Shown here one piece after another: positions 11,757-25,725 of a DNA stretch of 64,000 nucleotides. Numbering within the stretch: the stretch's first letter is position 1; each line of letters opens with the position of its first letter. This DNA is from Acanthacorydalis orientalis (taxonomy: Eukaryota; Arthropoda; Insecta; Megaloptera; Corydalidae): assembly GCA_034766995.1 (NCBI GenBank), contig CM068321.1, forward strand, positions 16,641,526 to 16,705,525. The letters are read 5' to 3'. The position numbers and the translations under genes were made by a program. The notes beneath the pieces are model-generated. The model had not been told where the DNA came from. It made no database searches and worked only from the letters and a program-made list of their open reading frames with translations.

Positions 11757-12551
11757 GCCATTTTTAAAACATTTTGGATATTTTAAGTGAGAAAAATGGG
11801 AATATTTGTGGGTTTTTCACGGTTCATTTGACATTTTCGGTATCCCTTATGAACCGATAATATTTTGTCTTATATTTGATATAGAAAATTAAAATGAGAA
11901 TCGAACACAATGAAATACTTGCCATTTTTATAACACTTTGGATATTTTAAGCAAGAATAACTTGAATTATGCGGATATTTTGCGGTTTTTGTGACTTTCT
12001 CGGTATCTATTATGTAATGATGTCAATTTGGACTAATAAATGATATAGAACATTACACTACGCATCGAACAGTATGAAATAGTTGCTTATTGTACAACAA
12101 TTTGGATATATTCTGAAGGAAAAACGAAAACATGGGCGGATAGATTGCGGGTTTTGTGACTTTTTCGGTAACTAATATGAACCGATGGCAATTTTGACTC
12201 ATATATGACATAGAACATTAATTTACGCATCAAGCAGTATGGAAAAGTTGCAATTTTTCAGATATTTTTGATATTTTTAGCAAAAAAAATTTGTATGTTT
12301 GAAAATATTTCGCGGTTTTTGTGACTTTTTCGGTATTTATTACGAACCGATGGCAATTTTGACTCATGTATGATATCGGACAATACATTACGCATGTCAC
12401 ATTTTGGATATTTTAAGAAAGAAAAACTGGTATTTTTGCGCATATTTCGCGGATTTTGTGCCTTTTTCTGTATCTATTATGAACCAATGGCATTATTGAC
12501 TAAAGTGTGATATATTAAATTACATTATGCATCCAACAGTATGAAATAGTT
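11757..12551 (+). repeat. Diverged ~165-base satellite monomers at the array edge
   Basis: About five head-to-tail monomers: 11757-11920, 11921-12084, 12085-12249, 12250-12395 and 12396-12551. The junction of the last two lacks about 28 bases around the TATGAAATAGTTGCCA box. Each carries the order CATTTTGGATATTTTAAG, a TTTGCGGATATTTCGCGG-like box, TTTTTCGGTAT, GAACCGATGG and GTATGAAATAGTTGCC. They differ visibly from each other and show no four-part unit, so they look like ancestral monomeric sequence flanking the homogenised array. A still more decayed monomer may precede 11757, since AAAATAGTAATGCCA at the boundary resembles the box. Confidence 0.9.
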
Positions 12552-12716
12552 ACCATTTTTGTCATATTTTGGATATTTTAAGCAAGAAAAACTGGTATTT
12601 TTGCGGATATTTCGCGGTTTTTGTGACTTTTTCGTTATCTATTATTAACCGATGGAAATTTTGACTCATGTATGATGTAGAACAGTACATTGCGCATAGA
12701 ACAGTATGAAATAGTT
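12552..12716 (+). repeat. Subunit A of the first 732-base unit (165 bases)
   Basis: Contains the boxes CATATTTTGGATATTTTAAG, TATTTTTGCGGATATTTCGC and AACCGATGG, and ends GTATGAAATAGTT. It is closest to subunit D and to the edge monomers. Diagnostic variable sites among copies are AAAACTGG/AAAACGGG/AAAAATGG and GATGGAAAT/GATGGACAT. Confidence 0.9.
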
Positions 12717-12881
12717 GCTAGTTTCATGACAATTTGGGTATTTTATGAAGGAAAAACTATAATTTTTGCTAATTTTTTGCGGTTTTTTTGATATTTAACA
12801 CATTTATAATGGACCGATGTTAATATTATCAAAAAATATACATAAAGCATTAAAAGACGAATCGACCGGTATGAAATAGTT
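12717..12881 (+). repeat. Subunit B of the first 732-base unit (165 bases)
   Basis: Starts GCTAGTTTCATGACAATTTG. It retains a weakened TTTTTTGCGGTTTTTTTG box and GACCGATG, and ends CGGTATGAAATAGTT. It is more diverged from A than D is. Variable sites are GCTAG/GCTTG, TTAACACAT/TTAAGACAT, ATCAAAAAAT/ATCAGAAAAT and GACCGG/GACTGG. Confidence 0.9.
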
Positions 12882-13118
12882 GCCAAAATACCCTACATAT
12901 ACTCAAATAAGCCATATCTGCAATACCCGCCAAATACGAATTATCCGCAATGACCGCCATATCCGCAAAAACCCATATCTGCAATAACCGTAGTAACCAT
13001 CGTGTCCACGGAAAATGTGTTTTTTTGATATTTACTGTATTTCTTATTTCCCGATGTTAATTTTGTGTAAGATATCGTATAGAACTCTTAAATGCGCATC
13101 GTTGGGAATGAAATAGTA
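12882..13118 (+). repeat. Subunit C of the first 732-base unit (237 bases, rearranged)
   Basis: The second part (13011-13118) aligns with the latter two thirds of a normal monomer (TTTTTTTGATATTT, CCCGATGTTAAT, GCGCATCG, ATGAAATAGT). The first ~57 bases of a normal monomer are replaced by 129 bases of different sequence, which makes C 72 bases longer than its sisters. Confidence 0.85.
12911..12998 (-). repeat. Short-period inverted repeat block inside subunit C
   Basis: Read on the minus strand this is a degenerate repeat of about 16 bases with consensus near GGTTATTGCGGATATG. About five or six copies are visible, with TTTTTGCGGATAT exact in one. The same TTTTTGCGGATAT core occurs on the plus strand in subunits A and, less exactly, D. 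Subunit C therefore holds an inverted, locally amplified copy of the monomer's most conserved box. The block is present in every 732-base unit. Confidence 0.7.
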
Positions 13119-13283
13119 GTCATTTTTGTAACATTTTGCATATTTTAAGCAAGAAAAAGTTGTATTATTGCGGACATTTCGCGGTTTTTGTAATTTTTTC
13201 GGTATCAATTATGACCGGATGGCCATTTTGACTAAAGTATGATATAGAGCTTTACTATACGCATCGAACAGTATGAAATAGTT
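13119..13283 (+). repeat. Subunit D of the first 732-base unit (165 bases)
   Basis: Starts GTCATTTTTGTAACATTTTG. It contains TTATTGCGGATATTTCGCGG (GCGGACATTTCGCGG in a few copies) and GACCGGATGG, and ends GTATGAAATAGTT. Variable sites are GCAAG/GCTAG before AAAAAG, TGTGATT/TGTAATT and AAATAGTT/AAACAGTT (C form only in the distal part). Confidence 0.9.
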
Positions 13284-16200
13284 ACCATTTTTGTCATATT
13301 TTGGATATTTTAAGCAAGAAAAACTGGTATTTTTGCGGATATTTCGCGGTTTTTGTGACTTTTTCGTTATCTATTATTAACCGATGGAAATTTTGACTCA
13401 TGTATGATGTAGAACAGTACATTGCGCATAGAACAGTATGAAATAGTTGCTAGTTTCATGACAATTTGGGTATTTTATGAAGGAAAAACTATAATTTTTG
13501 CTAATTTTTTGCGGTTTTTTTGATATTTAACACATTTATAATGGACCGATGTTAATATTATCAGAAAATATACATAAAGCATTAAAAGACGAATCGACCG
13601 GTATGAAATAGTTGCCAAAATACCCTACATATACTCAAATAAGCCATATCTGCAATAACCGCCAAATACGAATTATCCGCAATGACCGCCATATCCGCAA
13701 AAACCCATATCTGCAATAACCGTAGTAACCATCGTGTCCACGGAAAATGTGTTTTTTTGATATTTACTGTATTTCTTATTTCCCGATGTTAATTTTGTGT
13801 AAGATATCGTATAGAACTCTTAAATGCGCATCGATGGGTATGAAATAGTAGTCATTTTTGTAACATTTTGCATATTTTAAGCAAGAAAAAGTTGTATTAT
13901 TGCGGATATTTCGCGGTTTTTGTGATTTTTTCGGTATCAATTATGACCGGATGGCCATTTTGACTAAAGTATGATATAGAGCTTTACTATACGCATCGAA
14001 CAGTATGAAATAGTTACCATTTTTGTCATATTTTGGATATTTTAAGCAAGAAAAACTGGTATTTTTGCGGATATTTCGCGGTTTTTGTGACTTTTTCGTT
14101 ATCTATTATTAACCGATGGAAATTTTGACTCATGTATGATGTAGAACAGTACATTGCGCATAGAACAGTATGAAATAGTTGCTAGTTTCATGACAATTTG
14201 GGTATTTTATGAAGGAAAAACTATAATTTTTGCTAATTTTTTGCGGTTTTTTTGATATTTAACACATTTATAATGGACCGATGTTAATATTATCAAAAAA
14301 TATACATAAAGCATTAAAAGACGAATCGACCGGTATGAAATAGTTGCCAAAATACCCTACATATACTCAAATAAGCCATATCTGCAATACCCGCCAAATA
14401 CGAATTATCCGCAATGACCGCCATATCCGCAAAAACCCATATCTGCAATAACCGTAGTAACCATCGTGTCCACGGAAAATGTGTTTTTTTGATATTTACT
14501 GTATTTCTTATTTCCCGATGTTAATTTTGTGTAAGATATCGTATAGAACTCTTAAATGCGCATCGATGGGTATGAAATAGTAGTCATTTTTGTAACATTT
14601 TGCATATTTTAAGCTAGAAAAAGTTGTATTATTGCGGATATTTCGCGGTTTTTGTGATTTTTTCGGTATCAATTATGACCGGATGGCCATTTTGACTAAA
14701 GTATGATATAGAGCTTTACTATACGCATCGAACAGTATGAAATAGTTACCATTTTTGTCATATTTTGGATATTTTAAGCAAGAAAAACTGGTATTTTTGC
14801 GGATATTTCGCGGTTTTTGTGACTTTTTCGTTATCTATTATTAACCGATGGACATTTTGACTCATGTATGATGTAGAACAGTACATTGCGCATAGAACAG
14901 TATGAAATAGTTGCTTGTTTCATGACAATTTGGGTATTTTATGAAGGAAAAACTATAATTTTTGCTAATTTTTTGCGGTTTTTTTGATATTTAAGACATT
15001 TATAATGGACCGATGTTAATATTATCAAAAAATATACATAAAGCATTAAAAGACGAATCGACCGGTATGAAATAGTTGCCAAAATACCCTACATATACTC
15101 AAATAAGCCATATCTGCAATACCCGCCAAATACGAATTATCCGCAATGACCGCCATATCCGCAAAAACCCATATCTGCAATAACCGTAGTAACCATCGTG
15201 TCCACGGAAAATGTGTTTTTTTGATATTTACTGTATTTATTATTTCCCGATGTTAATTTTGTGTAAGATATCGTATAGAACTCTTAAATGCGCATCGATG
15301 GGTATGAAATAGTAGTCATTTTTGTAACATTTTGCATATTTTAAGCTAGAAAAAGTTGTATTATTGCGGATATTTCGCGGTTTTTGTGATTTTTTCGGTA
15401 TCAATTATGACCGGATGGCCATTTTGACTAAAGTATGATATAGAGCTTTACTATACGCATCGAACAGTATGAAATAGTTACCATTTTTGTCATATTTTGG
15501 ATATTTTAAGCAAGAAAAACGGGTATTTTTGCGGATATTTCGCGGTTTTTGTGACTTTTTCGTTATCTATTATTAACCGATGGAAATTTTGACTCATGTA
15601 TGATGTAGAACAGTACATTGCGCATAGAACAGTATGAAATAGTTGCTAGTTTCATGACAATTTGGGTATTTTATGAAGGAAAAACTATAATTTTTGCTAA
15701 TTTTTTGCGGTTTTTTTGATATTTAAGACATTTATAATGGACCGATGTTAATATTATCAAAAAATATACATAAAGCATTAAAAGACGAATCGACCGGTAT
15801 GAAATAGTTGCCAAAATACCCTACATATACTCAAATAAGCCATATCTGCAATACCCGCCAAATACGAATTATCCGCAATGACCGCCATATCCGCAAAAAC
15901 CCATATCTGCAATAACCGTAGTAACCATCGTGTCCACGGAAAATGTGTTTTTTTGATATTTACTGTATTTTTTATTTCCCGATGTTAATTTTGTGTAAGA
16001 TATCGTATAGAACTCTTAAATGCGCATCGTTGGGAATGAAATAGTAGTCATTTTTGTAACATTTTGCATATTTTAAGCAAGAAAAAGTTGTATTATTGCG
16101 GACATTTCGCGGTTTTTGTAATTTTTTCGGTATCAATTATGACCGGATGGCCATTTTGACTAAAGTATGATATAGAGCTTTACTATACGCATCGAACAGT

Positions 16201-19139
16201 ATGAAATAGTTACCATTTTTGTCATATTTTGGATATTTTAAGCAAGAAAAAATGGTATTTTTGCGGATATTTCGCGGTTTTTGTGACTTTTTCGTTATCT
16301 ATTATTAACCGATGGAAATTTTGACTCATGTATGATGTAGAACAGTACATTGCGCATAGAACAGTATGAAATAGTTGCTAGTTTCATGACAATTTGGGTA
16401 TTTTATGAAGGAAAAACTATAATTTTTGCTAATTTTTTGCGGTTTTTTTGATATTTAACACATTTATAATGGACCGATGTTAATATTATCAGAAAATATA
16501 CATAAAGCATTAAAAGACGAATCGACCGGTATGAAATAGTTGCCAAAATACCCTACATATACTCAAATAAGCCATATCTGCAATAACCGCCAAATACGAA
16601 TTATCCGCAATGACCGCCATATCCGCAAAAACCCATATCTGCAATAACCGTAGTAACCATCGTGTCCACGGAAAATGTGTTTTTTTGATATTTACTGTAT
16701 TTCTTATTTCCCGATGTTAATTTTGTGTAAGATATCGTATAGAACTCTTAAATGCGCATCGATGGGTATGAAATAGTAGTCATTTTTGTAACATTTTGCA
16801 TATTTTAAGCAAGAAAAAGTTGTATTATTGCGGATATTTCGCGGTTTTTGTGATTTTTTCGGTATCAATTATGACCGGATGGCCATTTTGACTAAAGTAT
16901 GATATAGAGCTTTACTATACGCATCGAACAGTATGAAATAGTTACCATTTTTGTCATATTTTGGATATTTTAAGCAAGAAAAACTGGTATTTTTGCGGAT
17001 ATTTCGCGGTTTTTGTGACTTTTTCGTTATCTATTATTAACCGATGGAAATTTTGACTCATGTATGATGTAGAACAGTACATTGCGCATAGAACAGTATG
17101 AAATAGTTGCTAGTTTCATGACAATTTGGGTATTTTATGAAGGAAAAACTATAATTTTTGCTAATTTTTTGCGGTTTTTTTGATATTTAACACATTTATA
17201 ATGGACCGATGTTAATATTATCAAAAAATATACATAAAGCATTAAAAGACGAATCGACCGGTATGAAATAGTTGCCAAAATACCCTACATATACTCAAAT
17301 AAGCCATATCTGCAATACCCGCCAAATACGAATTATCCGCAATGACCGCCATATCCGCAAAAACCCATATCTGCAATAACCGTAGTAACCATCGTGTCCA
17401 CGGAAAATGTGTTTTTTTGATATTTACTGTATTTCTTATTTCCCGATGTTAATTTTGTGTAAGATATCGTATAGAACTCTTAAATGCGCATCGTTGGGAA
17501 TGAAATAGTAGTCATTTTTGTAACATTTTGCATATTTTAAGCAAGAAAAAGTTGTATTATTGCGGACATTTCGCGGTTTTTGTAATTTTTTCGGTATCAA
17601 TTATGACCGGATGGCCATTTTGACTAAAGTATGATATAGAGCTTTACTATACGCATCGAACAGTATGAAATAGTTACCATTTTTGTCATATTTTGGATAT
17701 TTTAAGCAAGAAAAAATGGTATTTTTGCGGATATTTCGCGGTTTTTGTGACTTTTTCGTTATCTATTATTAACCGATGGAAATTTTGACTCATGTATGAT
17801 GTAGAACAGTACATTGCGCATAGAACAGTATGAAATAGTTGCTAGTTTCATGACAATTTGGGTATTTTATGAAGGAAAAACTATAATTTTTGCTAATTTT
17901 TTGCGGTTTTTTTGATATTTAACACATTTATAATGGACCGATGTTAATATTATCAGAAAATATACATAAAGCATTAAAAGACGAATCGACCGGTATGAAA
18001 TAGTTGCCAAAATACCCTACATATACTCAAATAAGCCATATCTGCAATAACCGCCAAATACGAATTATCCGCAATGACCGCCATATCCGCAAAAACCCAT
18101 ATCTGCAATAACCGTAGTAACCATCGTGTCCACGGAAAATGTGTTTTTTTGATATTTACTGTATTTCTTATTTCCCGATGTTAATTTTGTGTAAGATATC
18201 GTATAGAACTCTTAAATGCGCATCGATGGGTATGAAATAGTAGTCATTTTTGTAACATTTTGCATATTTTAAGCAAGAAAAAGTTGTATTATTGCGGATA
18301 TTTCGCGGTTTTTGTGATTTTTTCGGTATCAATTATGACCGGATGGCCATTTTGACTAAAGTATGATATAGAGCTTTACTATACGCATCGAACAGTATGA
18401 AATAGTTACCATTTTTGTCATATTTTGGATATTTTAAGCAAGAAAAACTGGTATTTTTGCGGATATTTCGCGGTTTTTGTGACTTTTTCGTTATCTATTA
18501 TTAACCGATGGAAATTTTGACTCATGTATGATGTAGAACAGTACATTGCGCATAGAACAGTATGAAATAGTTGCTAGTTTCATGACAATTTGGGTATTTT
18601 ATGAAGGAAAAACTATAATTTTTGCTAATTTTTTGCGGTTTTTTTGATATTTAAGACATTTATAATGGACCGATGTTAATATTATCAAAAAATATACATA
18701 AAGCATTAAAAGACGAATCGACCGGTATGAAATAGTTGCCAAAATACCCTACATATACTCAAATAAGCCATATCTGCAATACCCGCCAAATACGAATTAT
18801 CCGCAATGACCGCCATATCCGCAAAAACCCATATCTGCAATAACCGTAGTAACCATCGTGTCCACGGAAAATGTGTTTTTTTGATATTTACTGTATTTCT
18901 TATTTCCCGATGTTAATTTTGTGTAAGATATCGTATAGAACTCTTAAATGCGCATCGATGGGTATGAAATAGTAGTCATTTTTGTAACATTTTGCATATT
19001 TTAAGCTAGAAAAAGTTGTATTATTGCGGATATTTCGCGGTTTTTGTGATTTTTTCGGTATCAATTATGACCGGATGGCCATTTTGACTAAAGTATGATA
19101 TAGAGCTTTACTATACGCATCGAACAGTATGAAATAGTT

Positions 19140-22100
19140 ACCATTTTTGTCATATTTTGGATATTTTAAGCAAGAAAAACTGGTATTTTTGCGGATATTT
19201 CGCGGTTTTTGTGACTTTTTCGTTATCTATTATTAACCGATGGACATTTTGACTCATGTATGATGTAGAACAGTACATTGCGCATAGAACAGTATGAAAT
19301 AGTTGCTTGTTTCATGACAATTTGGGTATTTTATGAAGGAAAAACTATAATTTTTGCTAATTTTTTGCGGTTTTTTTGATATTTAAGACATTTATAATGG
19401 ACCGATGTTAATATTATCAAAAAATATACATAAAGCATTAAAAGACGAATCGACCGGTATGAAATAGTTGCCAAAATACCCTACATATACTCAAATAAGC
19501 CATATCTGCAATACCCGCCAAATACGAATTATCCGCAATGACCGCCATATCCGCAAAAACCCATATCTGCAATAACCGTAGTAACCATCGTGTCCACGGA
19601 AAATGTGTTTTTTTGATATTTACTGTATTTATTATTTCCCGATGTTAATTTTGTGTAAGATATCGTATAGAACTCTTAAATGCGCATCGATGGGTATGAA
19701 ATAGTAGTCATTTTTGTAACATTTTGCATATTTTAAGCTAGAAAAAGTTGTATTATTGCGGATATTTCGCGGTTTTTGTGATTTTTTCGGTATCAATTAT
19801 GACCGGATGGCCATTTTGACTAAAGTATGATATAGAGCTTTACTATACGCATCGAACAGTATGAAATAGTTACCATTTTTGTCATATTTTGGATATTTTA
19901 AGCAAGAAAAACGGGTATTTTTGCGGATATTTCGCGGTTTTTGTGACTTTTTCGTTATCTATTATTAACCGATGGAAATTTTGACTCATGTATGATGTAG
20001 AACAGTACATTGCGCATAGAACAGTATGAAATAGTTGCTAGTTTCATGACAATTTGGGTATTTTATGAAGGAAAAACTATAATTTTTGCTAATTTTTTGC
20101 GGTTTTTTTGATATTTAAGACATTTATAATGGACCGATGTTAATATTATCAAAAAATATACATAAAGCATTAAAAGACGAATCGACCGGTATGAAATAGT
20201 TGCCAAAATACCCTACATATACTCAAATAAGCCATATCTGCAATACCCGCCAAATACGAATTATCCGCAATGACCGCCATATCCGCAAAAACCCAAATCT
20301 GCAATAACCGTAGTAACCATCGTGTCCACGGAAAATGTGTTTTTTTGATATTTACTGTATTTATTATTTCCCGATGTTAATTTTGTGTAAGATATCGTAT
20401 AGAACTCTTAAATGCGCATCGATGGGTATGAAATAGTAGTCATTTTTGTAACATTTTGCATATTTTAAGCTAGAAAAAGTTGTATTATTGCGGATATTTC
20501 GCGGTTTTTGTGATTTTTTCGGTATCAATTATGACCGGATGGCCATTTTGACTAAAGTATGATATAGAGCTTTACTATACGCATCGAACAGTATGAAATA
20601 GTTACCATTTTTGTCATATTTTGGATATTTTAAGCAAGAAAAACGGGTATTTTTGCGGATATTTCGCGGTTTTTGTGACTTTTTCGTTATCTATTATTAA
20701 CCGATGGACATTTTGACTCATGTATGATGTAGAACAGTACATTGCGCATAGAACAGTATGAAATAGTTGCTTGTTTCATGACAATTTGGGTATTTATGAA
20801 GGAAAAACTATAATTTTTGCTAATTTTTTGCGGTTTTTTTGATATTTAAGACATTTATAATGGACCGATGTTAATATTATCAAAAAATATACATAAAGCA
20901 TTAAAAGACGAATCGACTGGTATGAAATAGTTGCCAAAATACCCTACATATACTCAAATAAGCCATATCTGCAATACCCGCCAAATACGAATTATCCGCA
21001 ATGACCGTAATATCCGCAAAAACCCATATCTGCAATAACCGTAGTAACCATCGTGTCCACGGAAAATGTGTTTTTTTGATATTTACTGTATTTCTTATTT
21101 CCCGATGTTAATTTTGTGTAAGATATCGTATAGAACTCTTAAATGCGCATCGATGGGTATGAAATAGTAGTCATTTTTGTAACATTTTGCATATTTTAAG
21201 CAAGAAAAAGTTGTATTATTGCGGATATTTCGCGGTTTTTGTGATTTTTTCGGTATCAATTATGACCGGATGGCCATTTTGACTAAAGTATGATATAGAG
21301 CTTTACTATACGCATCGAACAGTATGAAATAGTTACCATTTTTGTCATATTTTGGATATTTTAAGCAAGAAAAACTGGTATTTTTGCGGATATTTCGCGG
21401 TTTTTGTGACTTTTTCGTTATCTATTATTAACCGATGGAAATTTTGACTCATGTATGATGTAGAACAGTACATTGCGCATAGAACAGTATGAAATAGTTG
21501 CTAGTTTCATGACAATTTGGGTATTTTATGAAGGAAAAACTATTATTTTTGCTAATTTTTTGCGGTTTTTTTGATATTTAACACATTTATAATGGACCGA
21601 TGTTAATATTATCAGAAAATATACATAAAGCATTAAAAGACGAATCGACCGGTATGAAATAGTTGCCAAAATACCCTACATATACTCAAATAAGCCATAT
21701 CTGCAATAACCGCCAAATACGAATTATCCGCAATGACCGCCATATCCGCAAAAACCCATATCTGCAATAACCGTAGTAACCATCGTGTCCACGGAAAATG
21801 TGTTTTTTTGATATTTACTGTATTTCTTATTTCCCGATGTTAATTTTGTGTAAGATATCGTATAGAACTCTTAAATGCGCATCGATGGGTATGAAATAGT
21901 AGTCATTTTTGTAACATTTTGCATATTTTAAGCAAGAAAAAGTTGTATTATTGCGGATATTTCGCGGTTTTTGTGATTTTTTCGGTATCAATTATGACCG
22001 GATGGCCATTTTGACTAAAGTATGATATAGAGCTTTACTATACGCATCGAACAGTATGAAATAGTTACCATTTTTGTCATATTTTGGATATTTTAAGCAA

Positions 22101-25100
22101 GAAAAACTGGTATTTTTGCGGATATTTCGCGGTTTTTGTGACTTTTTCGTTATCTATTATTAACCGATGGAAATGTTGACTCATGTATGATGTAGAACAG
22201 TACATTGCGCATAGAACAGTATGAAATAGTTGCTAGTTTCATGACAATTTGGGTATTTTATGAAGGAAAAACTATAATTTTTGCTAATTTTTTGCGGTTT
22301 TTTTGATATTTAAGACATTTATAATGGACCGATGTTAATATTATCAAAAAATATACATAAAGCATTAAAAGACGAATCGACCGGTATGAAATAGTTGCCA
22401 AAATACCCTACATATACTCAAATAAGCCATATCTGCAATACCCGCCAAATACGAATTATCCGCAATGACCGCCATATCCGCAAAAACCCATATCTGCAAT
22501 AACCGTAGTAACCATCGTGTCCACGGAAAATGTGTTTTTTTGATATTTACTGTATTTATTATTTCCCGATGTTAATTTTGTGTAAGATATCGTATAGAAC
22601 TCTTAAATGCGCATCGATGGGTATGAAATAGTAGTCATTTTTGTAACATTTTGCATATTTTAAGCAAGAAAAAGTTGTATTATTGCGGATATTTCGCGGT
22701 TTTTGTGATTTTTTCGGTATCAATTATGACCGGATGGCCATTTTGACTAAAGTATGATATAGAGCTTTACTATACGCATCGAACAGTATGAAATAGTTAC
22801 CATTTTTGTCATATTTTGGATATTTTAAGCAAGAAAAACGGGTATTTTTGCGGATATTTCGCGGTTTTTGTGACTTTTTCGTTATCTATTATTAACCGAT
22901 GGAAATTTTGACTCATGTATGATGTAGAACAGTACATTACGCATAGAACAGTATGAAATAGTTGCTAGTTTCATGACAATTTGGGTATTTTATGAAGGAA
23001 AAACTATAATTTTTGCTAATTTTTTGCGGTTTTTTTGATATTTAAGACATTTATAATGGACCGATGTTAATATTATCAAAAAATATACATAAAGCATTAA
23101 AAGACGAATCGACCGGTATGAAATAGTTGCCAAAATACCCTACATATACTCAAATAAGCCATATCTGCAATACCCGCCAAATACGAATTATCCGCAATGA
23201 CCGCCATATCCGCAAAAACCCATATCTGCAATAACCGTAGTAACCATCGTGTCCACGGAAAATGTGTTTTTTTGATATTTACTGTATTTCTTATTTCCCG
23301 ATGTTAATTTTGTGTAAGATATCGTATAGAACTCTTAAATGCGCATCGTTGGGTATGAAATAGTAGTCATTTTTGTAACATTTTGCATATTTTAAGCAAG
23401 AAAAAGTTGTATTATTGCGGATATTTCGCGGTTTTTGTGATTTTTTCGGTATCAATTATGACCGGATGGCCATTTTGACTAAAGTATGATATAGAGCTTT
23501 ACTATACGCATCGAACAGTATGAAATAGTTACCATTTTTGTCATATTTTGGATATTTTAAGCAAGAAAAACTGGTATTTTTGCGGATATTTCGCGGTTTT
23601 TGTGACTTTTTCGTTATCTATTATTAACCGATGGAAATTTTGACTCATGTATGATGTAGAACAGTACATTGCGCATAGAACAGTATGAAATAGTTGCTAG
23701 TTTCATGACAATTTGGGTATTTTATGAAGGAAAAACTATAATTTTTGCTAATTTTTTGCGGTTTTTTTGATATTTAAGACATTTATAATGGACCGATGTT
23801 AATATTATCAAAAAATATACATAAAGCATTAAAAGACGAATCGACCGGTATGAAATAGTTGCCAAAATACCCTACATATACTCAAATAAGCCATATCTGC
23901 AATACCCGCCAAATACGAATTATCCGCAATGACCGCCATATCCGCAAAAACCCATATCTGCAATAACCGTAGTAACCATCGTGTCCACGGAAAATGTGTT
24001 TTTTTGATATTTACTGTATTTCTTATTTCCCGATGTTAATTTTGTGTAAGATATCGTATAGAACTCTTAAATGCGCATCGATGGGTATGAAATAGTAGTC
24101 ATTTTTGTAACATTTTGCATATTTTAAGCAAGAAAAAGTTGTATTATTGCGGATATTTCGCGGTTTTTGTGATTTTTTCGGTATCAATTATGACCGGATG
24201 GCCATTTTGACTAAAGTATGATATAGAGCTTTACTATACGCATCGAACAGTATGAAATAGTTACCATTTTTGTCATATTTTGGATATTTTAAGCAAGAAA
24301 AACTGGTATTTTTGCGGATATTTCGCGGTTTTTGTGACTTTTTCGTTATCTATTATTAACCGATGGACATTTTGACTCATGTATGATGTAGAACAGTACA
24401 TTGCGCATAGAACAGTATGAAATAGTTGCTTGTTTCATGACAATTTGGGTATTTTATGAAGGAAAAACTATAATTTTTGCTAATTTTTTGCGGTTTTTTT
24501 GATATTTAAGACATTTATAATGGACCGATGTTAATATTATCAAAAAATATACATAAAGCATTAAAAGACGAATCGACCGGTATGAAATAGTTGCCAAAAT
24601 ACCCTACATATACTCAAATAAGCCATATCTGCAATACCCGCCAAATACGAATTATCCGCAATGACCGCCATATCCGCAAAAACCCATATCTGCAATAACC
24701 GTAGTAACCATCGTGTCCACGGAAAATGTGTTTTTTTGATATTTACTGTATTTATTATTTCCCGATGTTAATTTTGTGTAAGATATCGTATAGAACTCTT
24801 AAATGCGCATCGATGGGTATGAAATAGTAGTCATTTTTGTAACATTTTGCATATTTTAAGCTAGAAAAAGTTGTATTATTGCGGATATTTCGCGGTTTTT
24901 GTGATTTTTTCGGTATCAATTATGACCGGATGGCCATTTTGACTAAAGTATGATATAGAGCTTTACTATACGCATCGAACAGTATGAAATAGTTACCATT
25001 TTTGTCATATTTTGGATATTTTAAGCAAGAAAAACTGGTATTTTTGCGGATATTTCGCGGTTTTTGTGACTTTTTCGTTATCTATTATTAACCGATGGAC

Positions 25101-25725
25101 ATTTTGACTCATGTATGATGTAGAACAGTACATTGCGCATAGAACAGTATGAAATAGTTGCTTGTTTCATGACAATTTGGGTATTTATGAAGGAAAAACT
25201 ATAATTTTTGCTAATTTTTTGCGGTTTTTTTGATATTTAAGACATTTATAATGGACCGATGTTAATATTATCAAAAAATATACATAAAGCATTAAAAGAC
25301 GAATCGACTGGTATGAAATAGTTGCCAAAATACCCTACATATACTCAAATAAGCCATATCTGCAATACCCGCCAAATACGAATTATCCGCAATGACCGTA
25401 ATATCCGCAAAAACCCATATCTGCAATAACCGTAGTAACCATCGTGTCCACGGAAAATGTGTTTTTTTGATATTTACTGTATTTCTTATTTCCCGATGTT
25501 AATTTTGTGTAAGATATCGTATAGAACTCTTAAATGCGCATCGATGGGTATGAAATAGTAGTCATTTTTGTAACATTTTGCATATTTTAAGCAAGAAAAA
25601 GTTGTATTATTGCGGATATTTCGCGGTTTTTGTGATTTTTTCGGTATCAATTATGACCGGATGGCCATTTTGACTAAAGTATGATATAGAGCTTTACTAT
25701 ACGCATCGAACAGTATGAAATAGTT
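19140..25725 (+). repeat. Nine-unit block, left copy of a 13-unit-spaced duplication
   Basis: Units 10-18 of the array. Their ordered pattern of private variants is matched by units 23-31. Examples are CCCAAATCTG in unit 11; a one-base deletion with GACTGG and GACCGTAAT in unit 12; ACTATTATTTTT in unit 13; and ACATTACGCAT with CGTTGGGTATG in unit 15. Confidence 0.75.

Noticed and set aside
12258..12443. Minus-strand reading frame of 61 codons in the array edge
   Set aside because: It lies wholly in diverged satellite monomers, has no coding-like composition, and is not conserved in the other copies.
12552..13283. CENP-B box in the satellite unit
   Set aside because: I looked by eye for the TTCGNNNNANNCGGG pattern on both strands and found only partial resemblances such as TTCGGTATC near CCGG with the wrong spacing.
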